Shown here one piece after another: positions 17,126 to 25,064 of a stretch of 64,000 nucleotides of DNA (positions are counted from its first letter, which is position 1; every line of letters starts with the position of its first letter). The stretch is taken from assembly GCF_016862895.1 (NCBI RefSeq), contig NZ_BONV01000043.1:44559-108558 (forward strand), written 5' to 3'. Source of the DNA: Planotetraspora kaengkrachanensis (GTDB lineage Bacteria; Actinomycetota; Actinomycetes; Streptosporangiales; Streptosporangiaceae). The translations under genes and the position numbers were made by a program. The notes beneath the pieces were generated by a model. It saw only the letters and a program-made list of their open reading frames with translations, was not told where the DNA came from and did no database searches.

Positions 17126-18097
17126 GGCTCCCTCCTCGGCAGGCCCGGAGCCTGGGAGAGGACAGTCCGGCCTGGTCAGGCTGTAATACGAGATCGCGGC
17201 GACGAGCAGGCCCAAGCCCCAGAGCGTGTAGCCGAACATCTCCATCAACAGCCTCCACACCGTGGCACCGGCCAGGTTGCCCTTGCCGAGGATCCACGCC
17301 GTCATCCCGGCCAGGCCGAAGTAGCCGGTCAGGCTCGCGCCGACGAAGAGGGCGGGGCCGAGCACGAGCCATCGCGGCACCCTGCGCCCGGCAAGCGGCA
17401 CCACCCAGCGCGGCCAGATCCGTCCCCAGCGATGGACCAGTGCCGGCGGCAGCAAGGTGCCGGCGAGAACCAGCAGGACGACGAAGAGCGTGAACGGTGA
17501 ATCGAGTGCGAGCGGCAACGGCCTGCCCGCCTCGAGGTCGTCGATCACCAGCGCGGTCACGCGAGCGGCGCACCCCGCGACCGCGACGTACGCGGCGAGA
17601 TACGCCCACCTCGGCGCGGGGTCGGTGCGATGCTCGGGCGAGCGGCCATGGACCCGGCCGCAGCCGGAGCAGGCCCGTCGGATCCGGTGCTGTTCGGCGA
17701 CGGCGCACGCCAGTGTCAGCGCCCCGCCCGTCATCCCCGCTGCGCGGGTGAGCAGGCTCGCCCAGTCGTCGTACTGGGCGAACAACATGGCGGCGAGGCT
17801 GATGGCGAGCATGTAGGAGTAAAGGATCAGGCCGATTCCGGCCACCCACGCCGCCACCACCAGGGTCCGGCGTACGGACGCCGCCCAGCGGCGTCCGGTC
17901 CCGGCCGCGATCAGTGAGCACACCGCCGCCGCAGAAAGGGCGAGCGTCACAGCAGCCCATCGGCCGGGCGAGAACGGCTCGTCAGGTGGGGCGAAGGGCG
18001 ACCCGGGATCGGCCGGCCACCACACGTGGGCCGCACCGTAGGCGAAGGTCCACACCGCCGCCGCACGCGGCCGCCATCTCGCGGATCTGAGTGCCAT
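16976..18097 (-). CDS. Multi-spanning membrane protein of unknown function
   Basis: 373 residues with about eight to nine hydrophobic segments (for example AAVTLALSAAAVCSLIA, LVVAAWVAGIGLILYSYML, AYLAAYVAVAGCAA, FTLFVVLLVLAGTLLPPAL, WLVLGPALFVGASLTGYFGL, LLVAAISYYS) and a CSGCGRVHGR motif between two of them. I do not recognise the family. After YYSLTRPDCPLPGSG the C-terminal 50 residues are polar, low in hydrophobics and encoded antisense to the TetR gene, so the original stop may have been lost and the true protein may end near 17130. There is no clear ribosome binding site before the ATG. Confidence 0.7.
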   Translation of the reverse strand: MALRSARWRPRAAAVWTFAYGAAHVWWPADPGSPFAPPDEPFSPGRWAAVTLALSAAAVCSLIAAGTGRRWAASVRRTLVVAAWVAGIGLILYSYMLAISLAAMLFAQYDDWASLLTRAAGMTGGALTLACAVAEQHRIRRACSGCGRVHGRSPEHRTDPAPRWAYLAAYVAVAGCAARVTALVIDDLEAGRPLPLALDSPFTLFVVLLVLAGTLLPPALVHRWGRIWPRWVVPLAGRRVPRWLVLGPALFVGASLTGYFGLAGMTAWILGKGNLAGATVWRLLMEMFGYTLWGLGLLVAAISYYSLTRPDCPLPGSGPAEEGASAAYRREGQQGRVHGGDEPARIGVGLDDHLQPFEEHGEHGGRGGEVDRG

Positions 18098-18214
18098 GCC
18101 GTCGACTATTCCGGCCGCCGGTGCAAGTCGGCTCCCCCCGATGGGGGAACATCATCCCCTGCCAGGGGGAACCGGCTTCACGCCTGATCGGCGGATCTGT
18201 CGGGCGCGCGGGCG

Positions 18215-18634
18215 TCACCTACGCCGTCCATGTCCATGCCTGGACCGCCATCCACCGTGGCGCCCACCGCCTTGGGAGAAGCGGAGCCTCTGGGAGATCT
18301 TGCAACGTCGGCCCCTGCAGGATCCGGACTGGGTGATGGTGGTCCTGCTGGTGCTGTTCACTTGTTGCACACCCTTGTGGGTCGACGGGCTGTTGATGGC
18401 CGGGGCGTTCTGGTTGTGCCGCCCGTGATTGCGGGTCCGGACAGGGCCGCGCTCGTCCGCGGAGGCGGGTGCCCACGTGGTTTGAGGGGTCGTCCCGGCG
18501 CTCGCGCTCGCCTGTGGTGGTGTGATGAACACGCAAAGTGTGATGGCCGCCGTGGTCAACGTCAGAAGTCGTACGCTGACGGCCGTGCCGACGGTCGAAC
18601 TCCCCGCAAGATGACGACTCATTTCGTCGTTCAC
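18215..18634 (-). CDS. Small basic secreted protein, unknown function
   Basis: 139 residues starting at a GTG (18634) with GAGG just upstream, or at an ATG four codons later. A hydrophobic segment at residues 20-42 (VRLLTLTTAAITLCVFI, cleavage near ASASAG) is a likely signal peptide. The mature part has INSPSTHKGVQQVNSTSRTT, then SCRGRRCKISQRLRF with a Cys pair, and a Gly/Arg/His-rich basic tail that could bind nucleic acid or a polyanion. No family is recognised; the frame is plausible rather than certain, and it converges on no other gene. Confidence 0.5.
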   Translation of the reverse strand: MNDEMSRHLAGSSTVGTAVSVRLLTLTTAAITLCVFITPPQASASAGTTPQTTWAPASADERGPVRTRNHGRHNQNAPAINSPSTHKGVQQVNSTSRTTITQSGSCRGRRCKISQRLRFSQGGGRHGGWRSRHGHGRRR

Positions 18635-18854
18635 CCGCCTCTCGTCCGCCGGCGGTGATCATCTCCGAAGCGGACATAAAGGACATAAGGGACATAGTTC
18701 TGCATACCCAACGGTCGGGCGTCGGCCTCCGGTTCAGCGGTCTACGGCGGAGGGGATTGCTCCTTCTTTGCCATCGTCCTTGCATATGCGGAGCACGGTG
18801 GACGATCTCAGGAGGCAGAATGGCCGGCCGGCCAGGCAGAGGAGGTCTTCGACA
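18635..18854. other. Divergent promoter region, small basic protein / beta-lactamase
   Basis: About 220 bases between divergent genes. A triple GGACATA-type repeat is visible near 18671-18697 (GGACATAAAGGACATAAGGG, then ACATAG); its meaning is unclear. No gene is seen. Confidence 0.45.
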
Positions 18855-19862
18855 TTGCTTGAAATGAAGGACCCGTCACGGTTTCTGGTCTCGCTCGGGG
18901 CAACGGGGCTCGCCTTGTCCGCCCTCGTCGTTCTCGCCGGCTGCGGTGAGACCACGACCGCCAAGAACGCGGCCATCCCAGCGGTCACCCCAAGCGCCAC
19001 AACACGAACTCCCCAGCCGACGACGTCGCCGCTCCCGTCCCAGGCGGAGGTCGGCCGACAACTTCGCCACCTCGAGCAGCGGCACCACGGACGCATCGGC
19101 GCGTACGCGATCGACACGGGGACGGGCAGGACCGTGAGCCACCGGGCCGGCGAGCTGTTCCCGACGCTGTCGACGTTCAAGGCCATGGTCTGCGCGGCGG
19201 TGCTGCGGAAGGCGCGGCAGTCCGATCCCGGGCTGATGGACCGGGTCGTCCACTATGGCGGCGACGACCTCGTGGACTACTCGCCCGTCACCGAGAAACA
19301 CGTGGACACCGGCATGACCGTCGCCGAACTGTGCGAAGCGGCGATCACCGTGAGCGACAACACCGCGGGCAACCTGCTGCTCAAGCAGATCGGCGGACCG
19401 GCCGGGCTCACCGCGTTCTACCGCTCGCTCGGCGATTCTGTGAGCCGGCTCGACCGCTGGGAGACCGGGCTCAACGTCTGGAAGCCCGGTGAGAAACGGG
19501 ACACCACCTCCCCGGCCGCCTACGCGCGCGACCTGCGGGCGCTCACCCTGAGCGACGCGCTCGAGCCCGCCGACAGAACCCGGCTGGTCGGCTGGATGAA
19601 CGATGCCGAGACCGGGGACGCGCGCGTCCGGGCCGGGCTGCCCCGCGAGTGGACCGTCGGCGACAAGACCGGCACCGGTCCGACCTACGGCACCACGAAC
19701 GACATCGCGGTCATACGGCCACCGTCCGGCGCACCGGTGATCATGGTGATCCTCACCAACCGCCGTACCGCGGACGGCGCCAGTGACGACAAGGTCGTCG
19801 CCGAGACCGCCGTCATCCTCGCGCGCGGGCTCGGCAGGACGGATCAGGGCGCGACCGGATGA
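18855..19862 (+). CDS. Class A serine beta-lactamase, lipoprotein
   Basis: 335 residues. A lipoprotein signal (SLGATGLALSALVVLAGCGE) places it on the outer face of the membrane after acylation at the Cys, followed by a Thr/Pro-rich linker to about residue 60. Class A active-site motifs are all present: STFK with nucleophile Ser106 and Lys109, SDN at 167-169, WETGLN with general base Glu203, and KTG at 271-273. It should hydrolyse penicillins; its spectrum cannot be told. The TTG at 18855 is chosen because GGAGG lies nine bases upstream; an ATG three codons later is possible. No BlaR or AmpR-like regulator is adjacent. Confidence 0.92.
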   Translation: MLEMKDPSRFLVSLGATGLALSALVVLAGCGETTTAKNAAIPAVTPSATTRTPQPTTSPLPSQAEVGRQLRHLEQRHHGRIGAYAIDTGTGRTVSHRAGELFPTLSTFKAMVCAAVLRKARQSDPGLMDRVVHYGGDDLVDYSPVTEKHVDTGMTVAELCEAAITVSDNTAGNLLLKQIGGPAGLTAFYRSLGDSVSRLDRWETGLNVWKPGEKRDTTSPAAYARDLRALTLSDALEPADRTRLVGWMNDAETGDARVRAGLPREWTVGDKTGTGPTYGTTNDIAVIRPPSGAPVIMVILTNRRTADGASDDKVVAETAVILARGLGRTDQGATG

Positions 19863-20093
19863 TCACGTCGGGCGGCTCCGTCGGGGCCGTCATGGCCTTC
19901 ACCCTCGTGGAAGGTGGATGCGCGACCTGACTTCCACCGTTCACCATTTCTCCACTGGGACTGAGTGGGGCTTCACCTCGTCTCCACCAGCCGGATGAGC
20001 AGACTGTCCTCGTGGCTGACGTGCTGGTAGTGCTCGGAATGCCGGCCCGCCGGTCGCGGGTCGCCCGATGAGACGCCTGGGGGAGGTCTCACC
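19863..20093. other. Intergenic before response regulator
   Basis: No recognised gene. A minus-strand tail near 19973-20070 (HSEHYQHVSHEDSLLIRLVE) has coding-like composition but no supported start. Confidence 0.4.
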
Positions 20094-20816
20094 ATGAGCC
20101 GTGCTCTTGCCCACGTCCTTGGAGGCGAGTTCCGTTCGGATGGTCTCGTGACACGTGTTCTCGTCGTCGATGACGAACCGCAGATTCTCCGGGCGCTCCG
20201 GATCAACCTGGTCGCCCGCCACTACGAGGTCGCGGTCGCGACCGACGGAGGGTCGGCGCTGAGGGGCGCCGCCGACTGGCATCCCGATCTGGTCGTGCTC
20301 GACCTCGGGCTGCCTGACATCGACGGAGTCGACGTCATCCACGGACTCCGCGGATGGACCACCGTCCCGATCATCGTCCTCTCCGGTCGTTCCGGAAACC
20401 AGGACAAGATCGACGCGCTTGACGCCGGAGCCGACGACTACGTGACCAAGCCCTTCAGCATCGACGAACTGCTGGCCCGCATCCGGGCGGTGAGCCGCCG
20501 GGCGTCCATCCATGCGGGCGAACTCGCCCACATCCAGCTCGGCGACCACGCGATCGACCTGGTCAGCAAGACGGTCACCGGTGGCGTACGGCTCACGCCC
20601 ACAGAATGGCACCTCCTGGAGATCCTCCTGCGCAACCCGGGCAAGCTGGTCAGCCAGCGCCAGCTGCTGACCCAGGTCTGGGGTTCTGAGTTCGTCACCG
20701 CGACGCACTACGTGCGCCAGTACATGGCCCAGCTACGCCGCAAGCTCGAGAAGGATCCGGGTCGCCCCGTCCACCTGATCACCGAGCCGGGCATGGGCTA
20801 CCGCTTCAGCCCCTGA
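20094..20816 (+). CDS. OmpR/KdpE-type response regulator (orphan)
   Basis: 240 residues. The receiver domain (from VTRVLVVDDEPQILRALRIN) has the phosphorylatable Asp in DLVVLDLGLPDIDG, Thr/Ser switch in IIVLSGR and Lys in YVTKPFSIDELLARIRA; the C-terminal winged helix-turn-helix runs from VRLTPTEWHLLEILL to GMGYRFSP. The sequence is closest to KdpE, the potassium-transport regulator, but no kdpD kinase or kdpFABC genes are in the window, so its partner is unknown. GGGGGAGG precedes the ATG at 20094; a GTG at 20148 would give the minimal receiver. The nearest unpaired kinase in the window is at 53 kb. Confidence 0.9.
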   Translation: MSRALAHVLGGEFRSDGLVTRVLVVDDEPQILRALRINLVARHYEVAVATDGGSALRGAADWHPDLVVLDLGLPDIDGVDVIHGLRGWTTVPIIVLSGRSGNQDKIDALDAGADDYVTKPFSIDELLARIRAVSRRASIHAGELAHIQLGDHAIDLVSKTVTGGVRLTPTEWHLLEILLRNPGKLVSQRQLLTQVWGSEFVTATHYVRQYMAQLRRKLEKDPGRPVHLITEPGMGYRFSP

Positions 20817-20845
20817 ACCCACTCCGGAGCTTCCGGGCCCGGTTC

Positions 20846-21253
20846 CTAGAGGCCCAGCGGGCAGCACGGACTGGCCGCGCAGGTCATCAGGTCGTCACAC
20901 CCGGCATCCACCGCCTGTGTCAGCGTGTGACGGATCCGCCGCAGATCGGCGATCTTCTGTTCCACCTCGGTCAGCTTGTTCATGGCCTGCCGTCGCAGGC
21001 CGCCGCCTCGCCTGCCGCTACGAGGCGAAGCGGCATCGATGAGCTCCGCAGCCTCGTCCAACGTGAAACCGAGCCGCTGCGCCGCCTTGATCAACCGCAG
21101 GACGGTCACAACCTCCGGCGGATATCGCCGATGTCCCCCGTTGCTCCGATGCGGTTCCTCCAGCAGGCCGCGCCGGTGGTAGTAGCGCAAGGTCTGAACG
21201 TTGACCCCCGCCGCTTCGGCGACCTCCCCGGCACGCAGCCGGCCGTCGGTCAT
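20846..21253 (-). CDS. MerR-family regulator with C-terminal cysteines
   Basis: 135 residues. An N-terminal MerR winged helix-turn-helix (RAGEVAEAAGVNVQTLRYYH, RRGLLEEPHRSNGGHRRYPP) is followed by the dimerisation helix (EVEQKIADLRRIRHTLTQAV) and a Cys-rich tail CDDLMTCAASPCCPLGL, arranged as in heavy-metal sensors of the MerR type. The metal is not determined. The ATG at 21253 overlaps the stop of the upstream gene by four bases (ATGA), so the two are translationally coupled. The pair is preceded by a promoter with the long spacer typical of MerR control. Confidence 0.9.
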   Translation of the reverse strand: MTDGRLRAGEVAEAAGVNVQTLRYYHRRGLLEEPHRSNGGHRRYPPEVVTVLRLIKAAQRLGFTLDEAAELIDAASPRSGRRGGGLRRQAMNKLTEVEQKIADLRRIRHTLTQAVDAGCDDLMTCAASPCCPLGL

Positions 21254-21573
21254 GACGCCACCTGGCCGTTCGCGCGAGCAGCCAGCCCATCGAGCACACG
21301 AGAGTGAACGGCGGGCACCTCGACGTCCAGGATCAGGGTCGGTCCCGCGATGCTCAGGCGGAAGGAGAAGAACGAGCAGCAACTCGTCTCCCTGGCCACC
21401 AGGTCCCGCGTGGTCTCCTCCACCCGTGGCCCGCCGTCGAGCACGAGCCGGAGGTGGGTCGGACCCACTCGCTCCAGCCCCCGCAAGGCGGAGGAGAACA
21501 GCTCGTCGAACTCCGCCACTCGCAACGGCCGCTCCTGGGATGGAAGCGTGCAGTCAGCCGGTGCCCACTCCAT
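21250..21573 (-). CDS. Small Cys-containing protein coupled to MerR regulator
   Basis: 107 residues: MEWAPADCTLPSQERPLRVA, EFDELFSSALRGLE, DLVARETSCCSFFSFRLSIA. The spaced Cys and the CCSFF motif recur in an actinomycete family found beside MerR-type metal regulators; it may bind the metal, but no enzymatic activity can be stated. The ATG at 21573 is the family start and the upstream frame is unsupported. It is the first gene of the unit and is followed by merR with a four-base overlap. Confidence 0.72.
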   Translation of the reverse strand: MEWAPADCTLPSQERPLRVAEFDELFSSALRGLERVGPTHLRLVLDGGPRVEETTRDLVARETSCCSFFSFRLSIAGPTLILDVEVPAVHSRVLDGLAARANGQVAS

Positions 21574-21632
21574 GAACCTTCCCTCCGCCGACGCCACCCG
21601 TCCCTCGTGCGAGTGGACCCTCCATATCTCGA

Positions 21633-21663
21633 CGGTAAGGCTGTACCGGGGTACGGAATGCAA
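21633..21663 (-). promoter_or_regulatory. MerR-type promoter-operator with 19-bp spacer
   Basis: On the minus strand TTGCAT (-35, 21663-21658) and TTACCG (-10, 21638-21633) are separated by 19 bases. In the spacer lies GTACC-GG-GGTAC (21643-21654), a perfect 5-bp dyad. A dyad inside an over-long spacer is the hallmark of MerR-activated promoters, here reading into the Cys protein and merR. Confidence 0.65.
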
Positions 21664-21845
21664 CCCAGGCCGGGCGATCCATGTGCCGAAGCCTCTGGCC
21701 GTACATGGGTGGTGATCGGATGCCCGGAGGCATTGAACCTTCACTAAAAGGATCATTAGCCTCAATCTGGCCGGCGCGGGACCTGTGCGCCGGCCCGCGG
21801 GGTCGCCGCCGGGCACCCGTGTCGGTGTCAGGCTTTGGAGGTACG

Positions 21846-23006
21846 GTGACGCAGGATCCGATCCCAGCGATCGATCACATCTCGTCGGGATACGACCCCG
21901 ACCCCGCCCTGTCGATGTCGCTGCACGCCGACGCCTACACCGATACGAAGTGGTTCGACGTCGACCAGCGGGCGATCTTCGCTCGCACGTGGCAGTGGCT
22001 GTGCCACGTGGAGAAGCTGCGAGAGCCCGGAAGCTACGTGACGGGCACGGTGGCCGGCATGCCGATCGTCGCCGTCAGGGACGAGACAGGCACGCTCCGG
22101 GCGTTCTACAACGTGTGCAAGCACCGCGCACACGAACTCCTGACGGGGTCCGGCGTACGGCGCAGCATCGTGTGCCCGTACCACGCCTGGAACTTCGACC
22201 TGACCGGCCGGTTGAGGCGCGCGCGCAACACCGGCGACATGCCGGGCTTCGACCCCTCCACCGTGTGCCTGGACCAGATCCAGGTCACCGAGTTCGGCGG
22301 CATGGTCTACGTCAACCTCGACCCCACGGCGCCTTCTCTGACCGAGCAGGCCGGAGACCTCGAGGCGGAGATCGAGGCGCGGGCGCCGGACGTGGCCAAG
22401 CTGACCCTCGCGCGCCGGCTCACCTACACCATCGCGTCCAACTGGAAGAACGTCGTCGACAACTTCCTCGAGTGCTACCACTGCCATGTGGCGCACAAGG
22501 ACTTCGTGTCCCTGGTCGACATGAGCACCTATCGGGTCACCACCTATGGGATCTACTCCAGCCACATGGCCCAGGCGGGTAAGGCGGAGAACTCCGCCTA
22601 CGACGTGTCGGGCGCGACGGTCACCGAGCACGCGGTCTGGTGGCTGTGGCCCAACACCTGCCTGCTGCGCTATCCCGGCCGTGGGAACTTCATGGTGTTG
22701 CAGATCATCCCTGACGGCCCGGACCGGACGCGCGAGATCTGGGACTTCTACCTGGAGACCACGGACCCGAACGAGGCGGAACTGGACAGCATCCGGTACA
22801 TCGACGAGGTTCTCCAGGTGGAGGACATCGCCCTGGTGGAGAGCGTCCAGCGCGGAATGCGCACCCCCGCGTTCACCCAAGGGAAGATCGTTTACGATCC
22901 CAGCGGATCAGGGTTGTCGGAGCACGCGGTCCATCACTTCCATGGCCTCGTCCTCGACGCGTACCGGAGCGAGCTGGAACGACCGGGCTCGGCGCCCGTG
23001 AGGTGA
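21846..23006 (+). CDS. Rieske non-haem iron oxygenase, alpha subunit
   Basis: 386 residues. The N-terminal Rieske domain binds a 2Fe-2S cluster through C91-x-H93 and C110-x2-H113. The catalytic domain has the mononuclear iron motif NFLECYHCHVAH with His212 and His217, and a likely Asp ligand near VEDIALVESVQRG. It resembles ring-hydroxylating and quaternary-amine (carnitine/choline/betaine-type) oxygenases; the substrate cannot be fixed, and no reductase or ferredoxin partner is adjacent. The GTG at 21846 follows GGAGG and gives the family start; the frame reaches 21681 without support. A bidirectional terminator follows. Confidence 0.88.
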   Translation: MTQDPIPAIDHISSGYDPDPALSMSLHADAYTDTKWFDVDQRAIFARTWQWLCHVEKLREPGSYVTGTVAGMPIVAVRDETGTLRAFYNVCKHRAHELLTGSGVRRSIVCPYHAWNFDLTGRLRRARNTGDMPGFDPSTVCLDQIQVTEFGGMVYVNLDPTAPSLTEQAGDLEAEIEARAPDVAKLTLARRLTYTIASNWKNVVDNFLECYHCHVAHKDFVSLVDMSTYRVTTYGIYSSHMAQAGKAENSAYDVSGATVTEHAVWWLWPNTCLLRYPGRGNFMVLQIIPDGPDRTREIWDFYLETTDPNEAELDSIRYIDEVLQVEDIALVESVQRGMRTPAFTQGKIVYDPSGSGLSEHAVHHFHGLVLDAYRSELERPGSAPVR

Positions 23007-23042
23007 GGCGGAACCCTCTTCGATTTTCCTGCGCACGCATGC

Positions 23043-23077
23043 CGAAGGCCCCTCGCGATCTTCGCGAAGGGCCTTCG
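23043..23077. terminator. Bidirectional terminator between convergent genes
   Basis: CGAAGGCCCCTCGCGA pairs with TCGCGAAGGGCCTTCG around TCT, with one mismatch. It separates the Rieske oxygenase from the convergent secreted-protein gene. Confidence 0.85.
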
Positions 23078-23112
23078 GGTCTTTCGACATGCGTGGCCGT
23101 TCAGCACCGGCA

Positions 23113-24840
23113 TCAGCGGACGTCTACGTAGTCCTTGGTGCTGTTGGCGGCCAGGTAGGTGACGTTGCCCTTGTACTTGGCCATCCAGGTTCCGTCCTTC
23201 CGCGCCTTGAAGCCCTTGTGCCACCTGCCGTAGCGGTCGGTGCCGGCGGTGCCCACATAGGACCAGGACTTCGATCCGTGCGCCTGGAAGTAGATGTTCA
23301 CGGTCTTACTGCCCAGAGGGCGCCAGACGAAGGTGTGGTACTGCGTGGTGGTGAGGTACTTCAACGTTCCGCCCACCGTGATCGTCTTACCCTTGCGCAC
23401 CGGCTCGGGTTTCGCGTTGAACCCCGAGACGGACGTCCGGTACTTCACCGTCGCGTAGGCGGTGCCGCTGAGAGCATCCAGATTGCGGTCCCAACCTTGG
23501 TAGCGCAGCCTCCAGTAGCCGGACGACACGGCCGTCGCGTGCACCTTCACCTGCCCGTTGGAGGTGAGGCGGCTCTGTCCCACCACGGTCCAGGTCTTCC
23601 GGTTCTTGGAGAACTCCAGATCCACATAGCCGGTCGTCGCGGGAAGCGCCGGGCCGGTGGCGGTGCGCCTGGTCACGACGGCACTGGCGGTGATCTGTGC
23701 GCCCTTGGCGGCCGGGTTCGGCGACACCGTGAACCGGCTGATCGAGGAGCGGTAGAAGGAGTAGATGACGTTCTCGGGGCCTTCACTGCTCCCCTGATAG
23801 GGGCCGGGGACGGAAACACCGTTCCGCGTCAGGTAGGGGAACGGTTCGAAATTCACGAACCACTGCGTGGCCTGCGGTACGACCACCGACTTGGAGTAGC
23901 TCCCGTCCGATCTCGTCCGCGTCGTCCCGAGATCGATGTCCTTTTTGGTGTCGAGGTCGTAGACGGAGATCTTCACGTCCTGCCCCGGAGCGCCCGCCCA
24001 GTGGCCATCGGCCTTCTTGCGTTCGAGCCGACCGGTGACCTGAACGGTGGCGCCGATGATCGTCGGAGGAGAGGAGAAACCGATGGACAGCCGAGTCTCC
24101 TGGGGGCGCACCTTGAGCAGGCTGTGCGTCGAGGCGGCTCTGGAGTACCCCGGGCTCCCGGAGTAGCTCGCGTAGGTCTCGCTCTCGATCATGTTCGTGT
24201 CCATGCCCTTGATGTACAGGTGGACGGCGCTGGAGAACCTTCCGGCCGAGTCGGTCGTCGCGTAGCCGGCGCAGGCGCCGTCGAGGTTCAGGCAGATCGT
24301 CACGCCGGGCACCCCGAGCTCGCTGCCGCTGCCGCTCCCGTAGACCAGTCGCCCTTTGTACGTCACGGTGTCGTGGTCGACGTCCACGGTGGACGGCGAG
24401 ATGGTGAACTCGCTGAACCGCGTCATGCCCCGGCGGTCAAGGACGAGGGCCGGCTTCTTGGCGAAGGTCAGACCTGAGGCGTCGGCGATCTCGACGTCGA
24501 TGTAGATGAGACCCTTCTCGAGGGTCACCGGCTGGGAGGTCCGCCAGACGCCGTCGGCGGCGGTCCCGCTGACCAGCTCGAAGTCCGTGACCGTCGCGAA
24601 CGGCTCCTTGTTGCTGTTCGACCGCAGCCTTGCCGTGACCTCGGTGATGTCGCTGTCCGAACTCGCACTCACCTCGATGGGTGTGCTCCATCCCGGCGCG
24701 GTGGCCTTCGCATACCGAATCGCCACCGTCCCGGCGGAGGCGGGGTGGGCGATGGCGATCAGCATGGCGGCGAGCGTGACGCTTAGGAGGAGGGCGAACG
24801 CCGTTCGCCCGTAAATGACATGTTTTAACCGCAATTGCAC
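23113..24840 (-). CDS. Large secreted protein with Ig-like/beta-sandwich repeats
   Basis: 575 residues. An N-terminal signal peptide (AFALLLSVTLAAMLIAIA, cleavage near ASAGT) is followed by several beta-rich modules of 80-110 residues beginning with patterns such as FTISPSTVDVDHDTVTYKGR, FTVSPNPAAKGAQITASAVV and FNAKPEPVRKGKTITVGGTL, each ending in aromatic-rich strands (WRLRYQGWDRN, TWMAKYKGNVTY). This is a common architecture in secreted proteins of Streptosporangiaceae-like actinomycetes; function unknown, probably structural or adhesive. The GTG start at 24840 has no strong ribosome binding site. It lies immediately left of att-like copy 4. Confidence 0.78.
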   Translation of the reverse strand: MQLRLKHVIYGRTAFALLLSVTLAAMLIAIAHPASAGTVAIRYAKATAPGWSTPIEVSASSDSDITEVTARLRSNSNKEPFATVTDFELVSGTAADGVWRTSQPVTLEKGLIYIDVEIADASGLTFAKKPALVLDRRGMTRFSEFTISPSTVDVDHDTVTYKGRLVYGSGSGSELGVPGVTICLNLDGACAGYATTDSAGRFSSAVHLYIKGMDTNMIESETYASYSGSPGYSRAASTHSLLKVRPQETRLSIGFSSPPTIIGATVQVTGRLERKKADGHWAGAPGQDVKISVYDLDTKKDIDLGTTRTRSDGSYSKSVVVPQATQWFVNFEPFPYLTRNGVSVPGPYQGSSEGPENVIYSFYRSSISRFTVSPNPAAKGAQITASAVVTRRTATGPALPATTGYVDLEFSKNRKTWTVVGQSRLTSNGQVKVHATAVSSGYWRLRYQGWDRNLDALSGTAYATVKYRTSVSGFNAKPEPVRKGKTITVGGTLKYLTTTQYHTFVWRPLGSKTVNIYFQAHGSKSWSYVGTAGTDRYGRWHKGFKARKDGTWMAKYKGNVTYLAANSTKDYVDVR

Positions 24841-24923
24841 AGAAGTGAGACACTCTGCGGGGGATTCGGGTTTACCTGTGGCCCCAGCTTGCCGCTCGGC
24901 GAATCTGGATGCCCATGCTCCTG

Positions 24924-24967
24924 CTTGTGGACCTAAGGGCTGAGGTTCGATTCGCCGAGACGGCTCC
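24924..24967 (+). repeat. tRNA-Thr 3'-end remnant, att-like copy 4 (degenerate)
   Basis: CTTGT, then a diverged stem and GGTTCGATTCGCCGAGACGG with CTCC, aligns along the whole 44-base att core of the intact tRNA. It shares the ATTCGCC variant with copy 1 rather than the intact gene. It is followed by its own hairpin. It marks the right limit of the tRNA-derived mosaic. Confidence 0.65.
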
Positions 24968-24976
24968 GCCTTGACC

Positions 24977-25005
24977 AGGGCGTTCTTCTTTGGAGGAACG
25001 TCCTG
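24977..25005 (+). terminator. Hairpin after att-like copy 4
   Basis: AGGGCGTTC and GAACGTCCT pair with one wobble around CTTTGGAG. It is weaker than the other tRNA-linked hairpins. Confidence 0.5.
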
Positions 25006-25064
25006 TGTGGTTCCCGGTTGTCAGGCCGAGCGGGCGAGTGACTGTGCCAGCACGCCGGGAGTCC

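Noticed and set aside
23089..24477. A plus-strand 462-residue protein
   Set aside because: Antisense shadow of the large secreted protein, which has a signal peptide and repeated modules.
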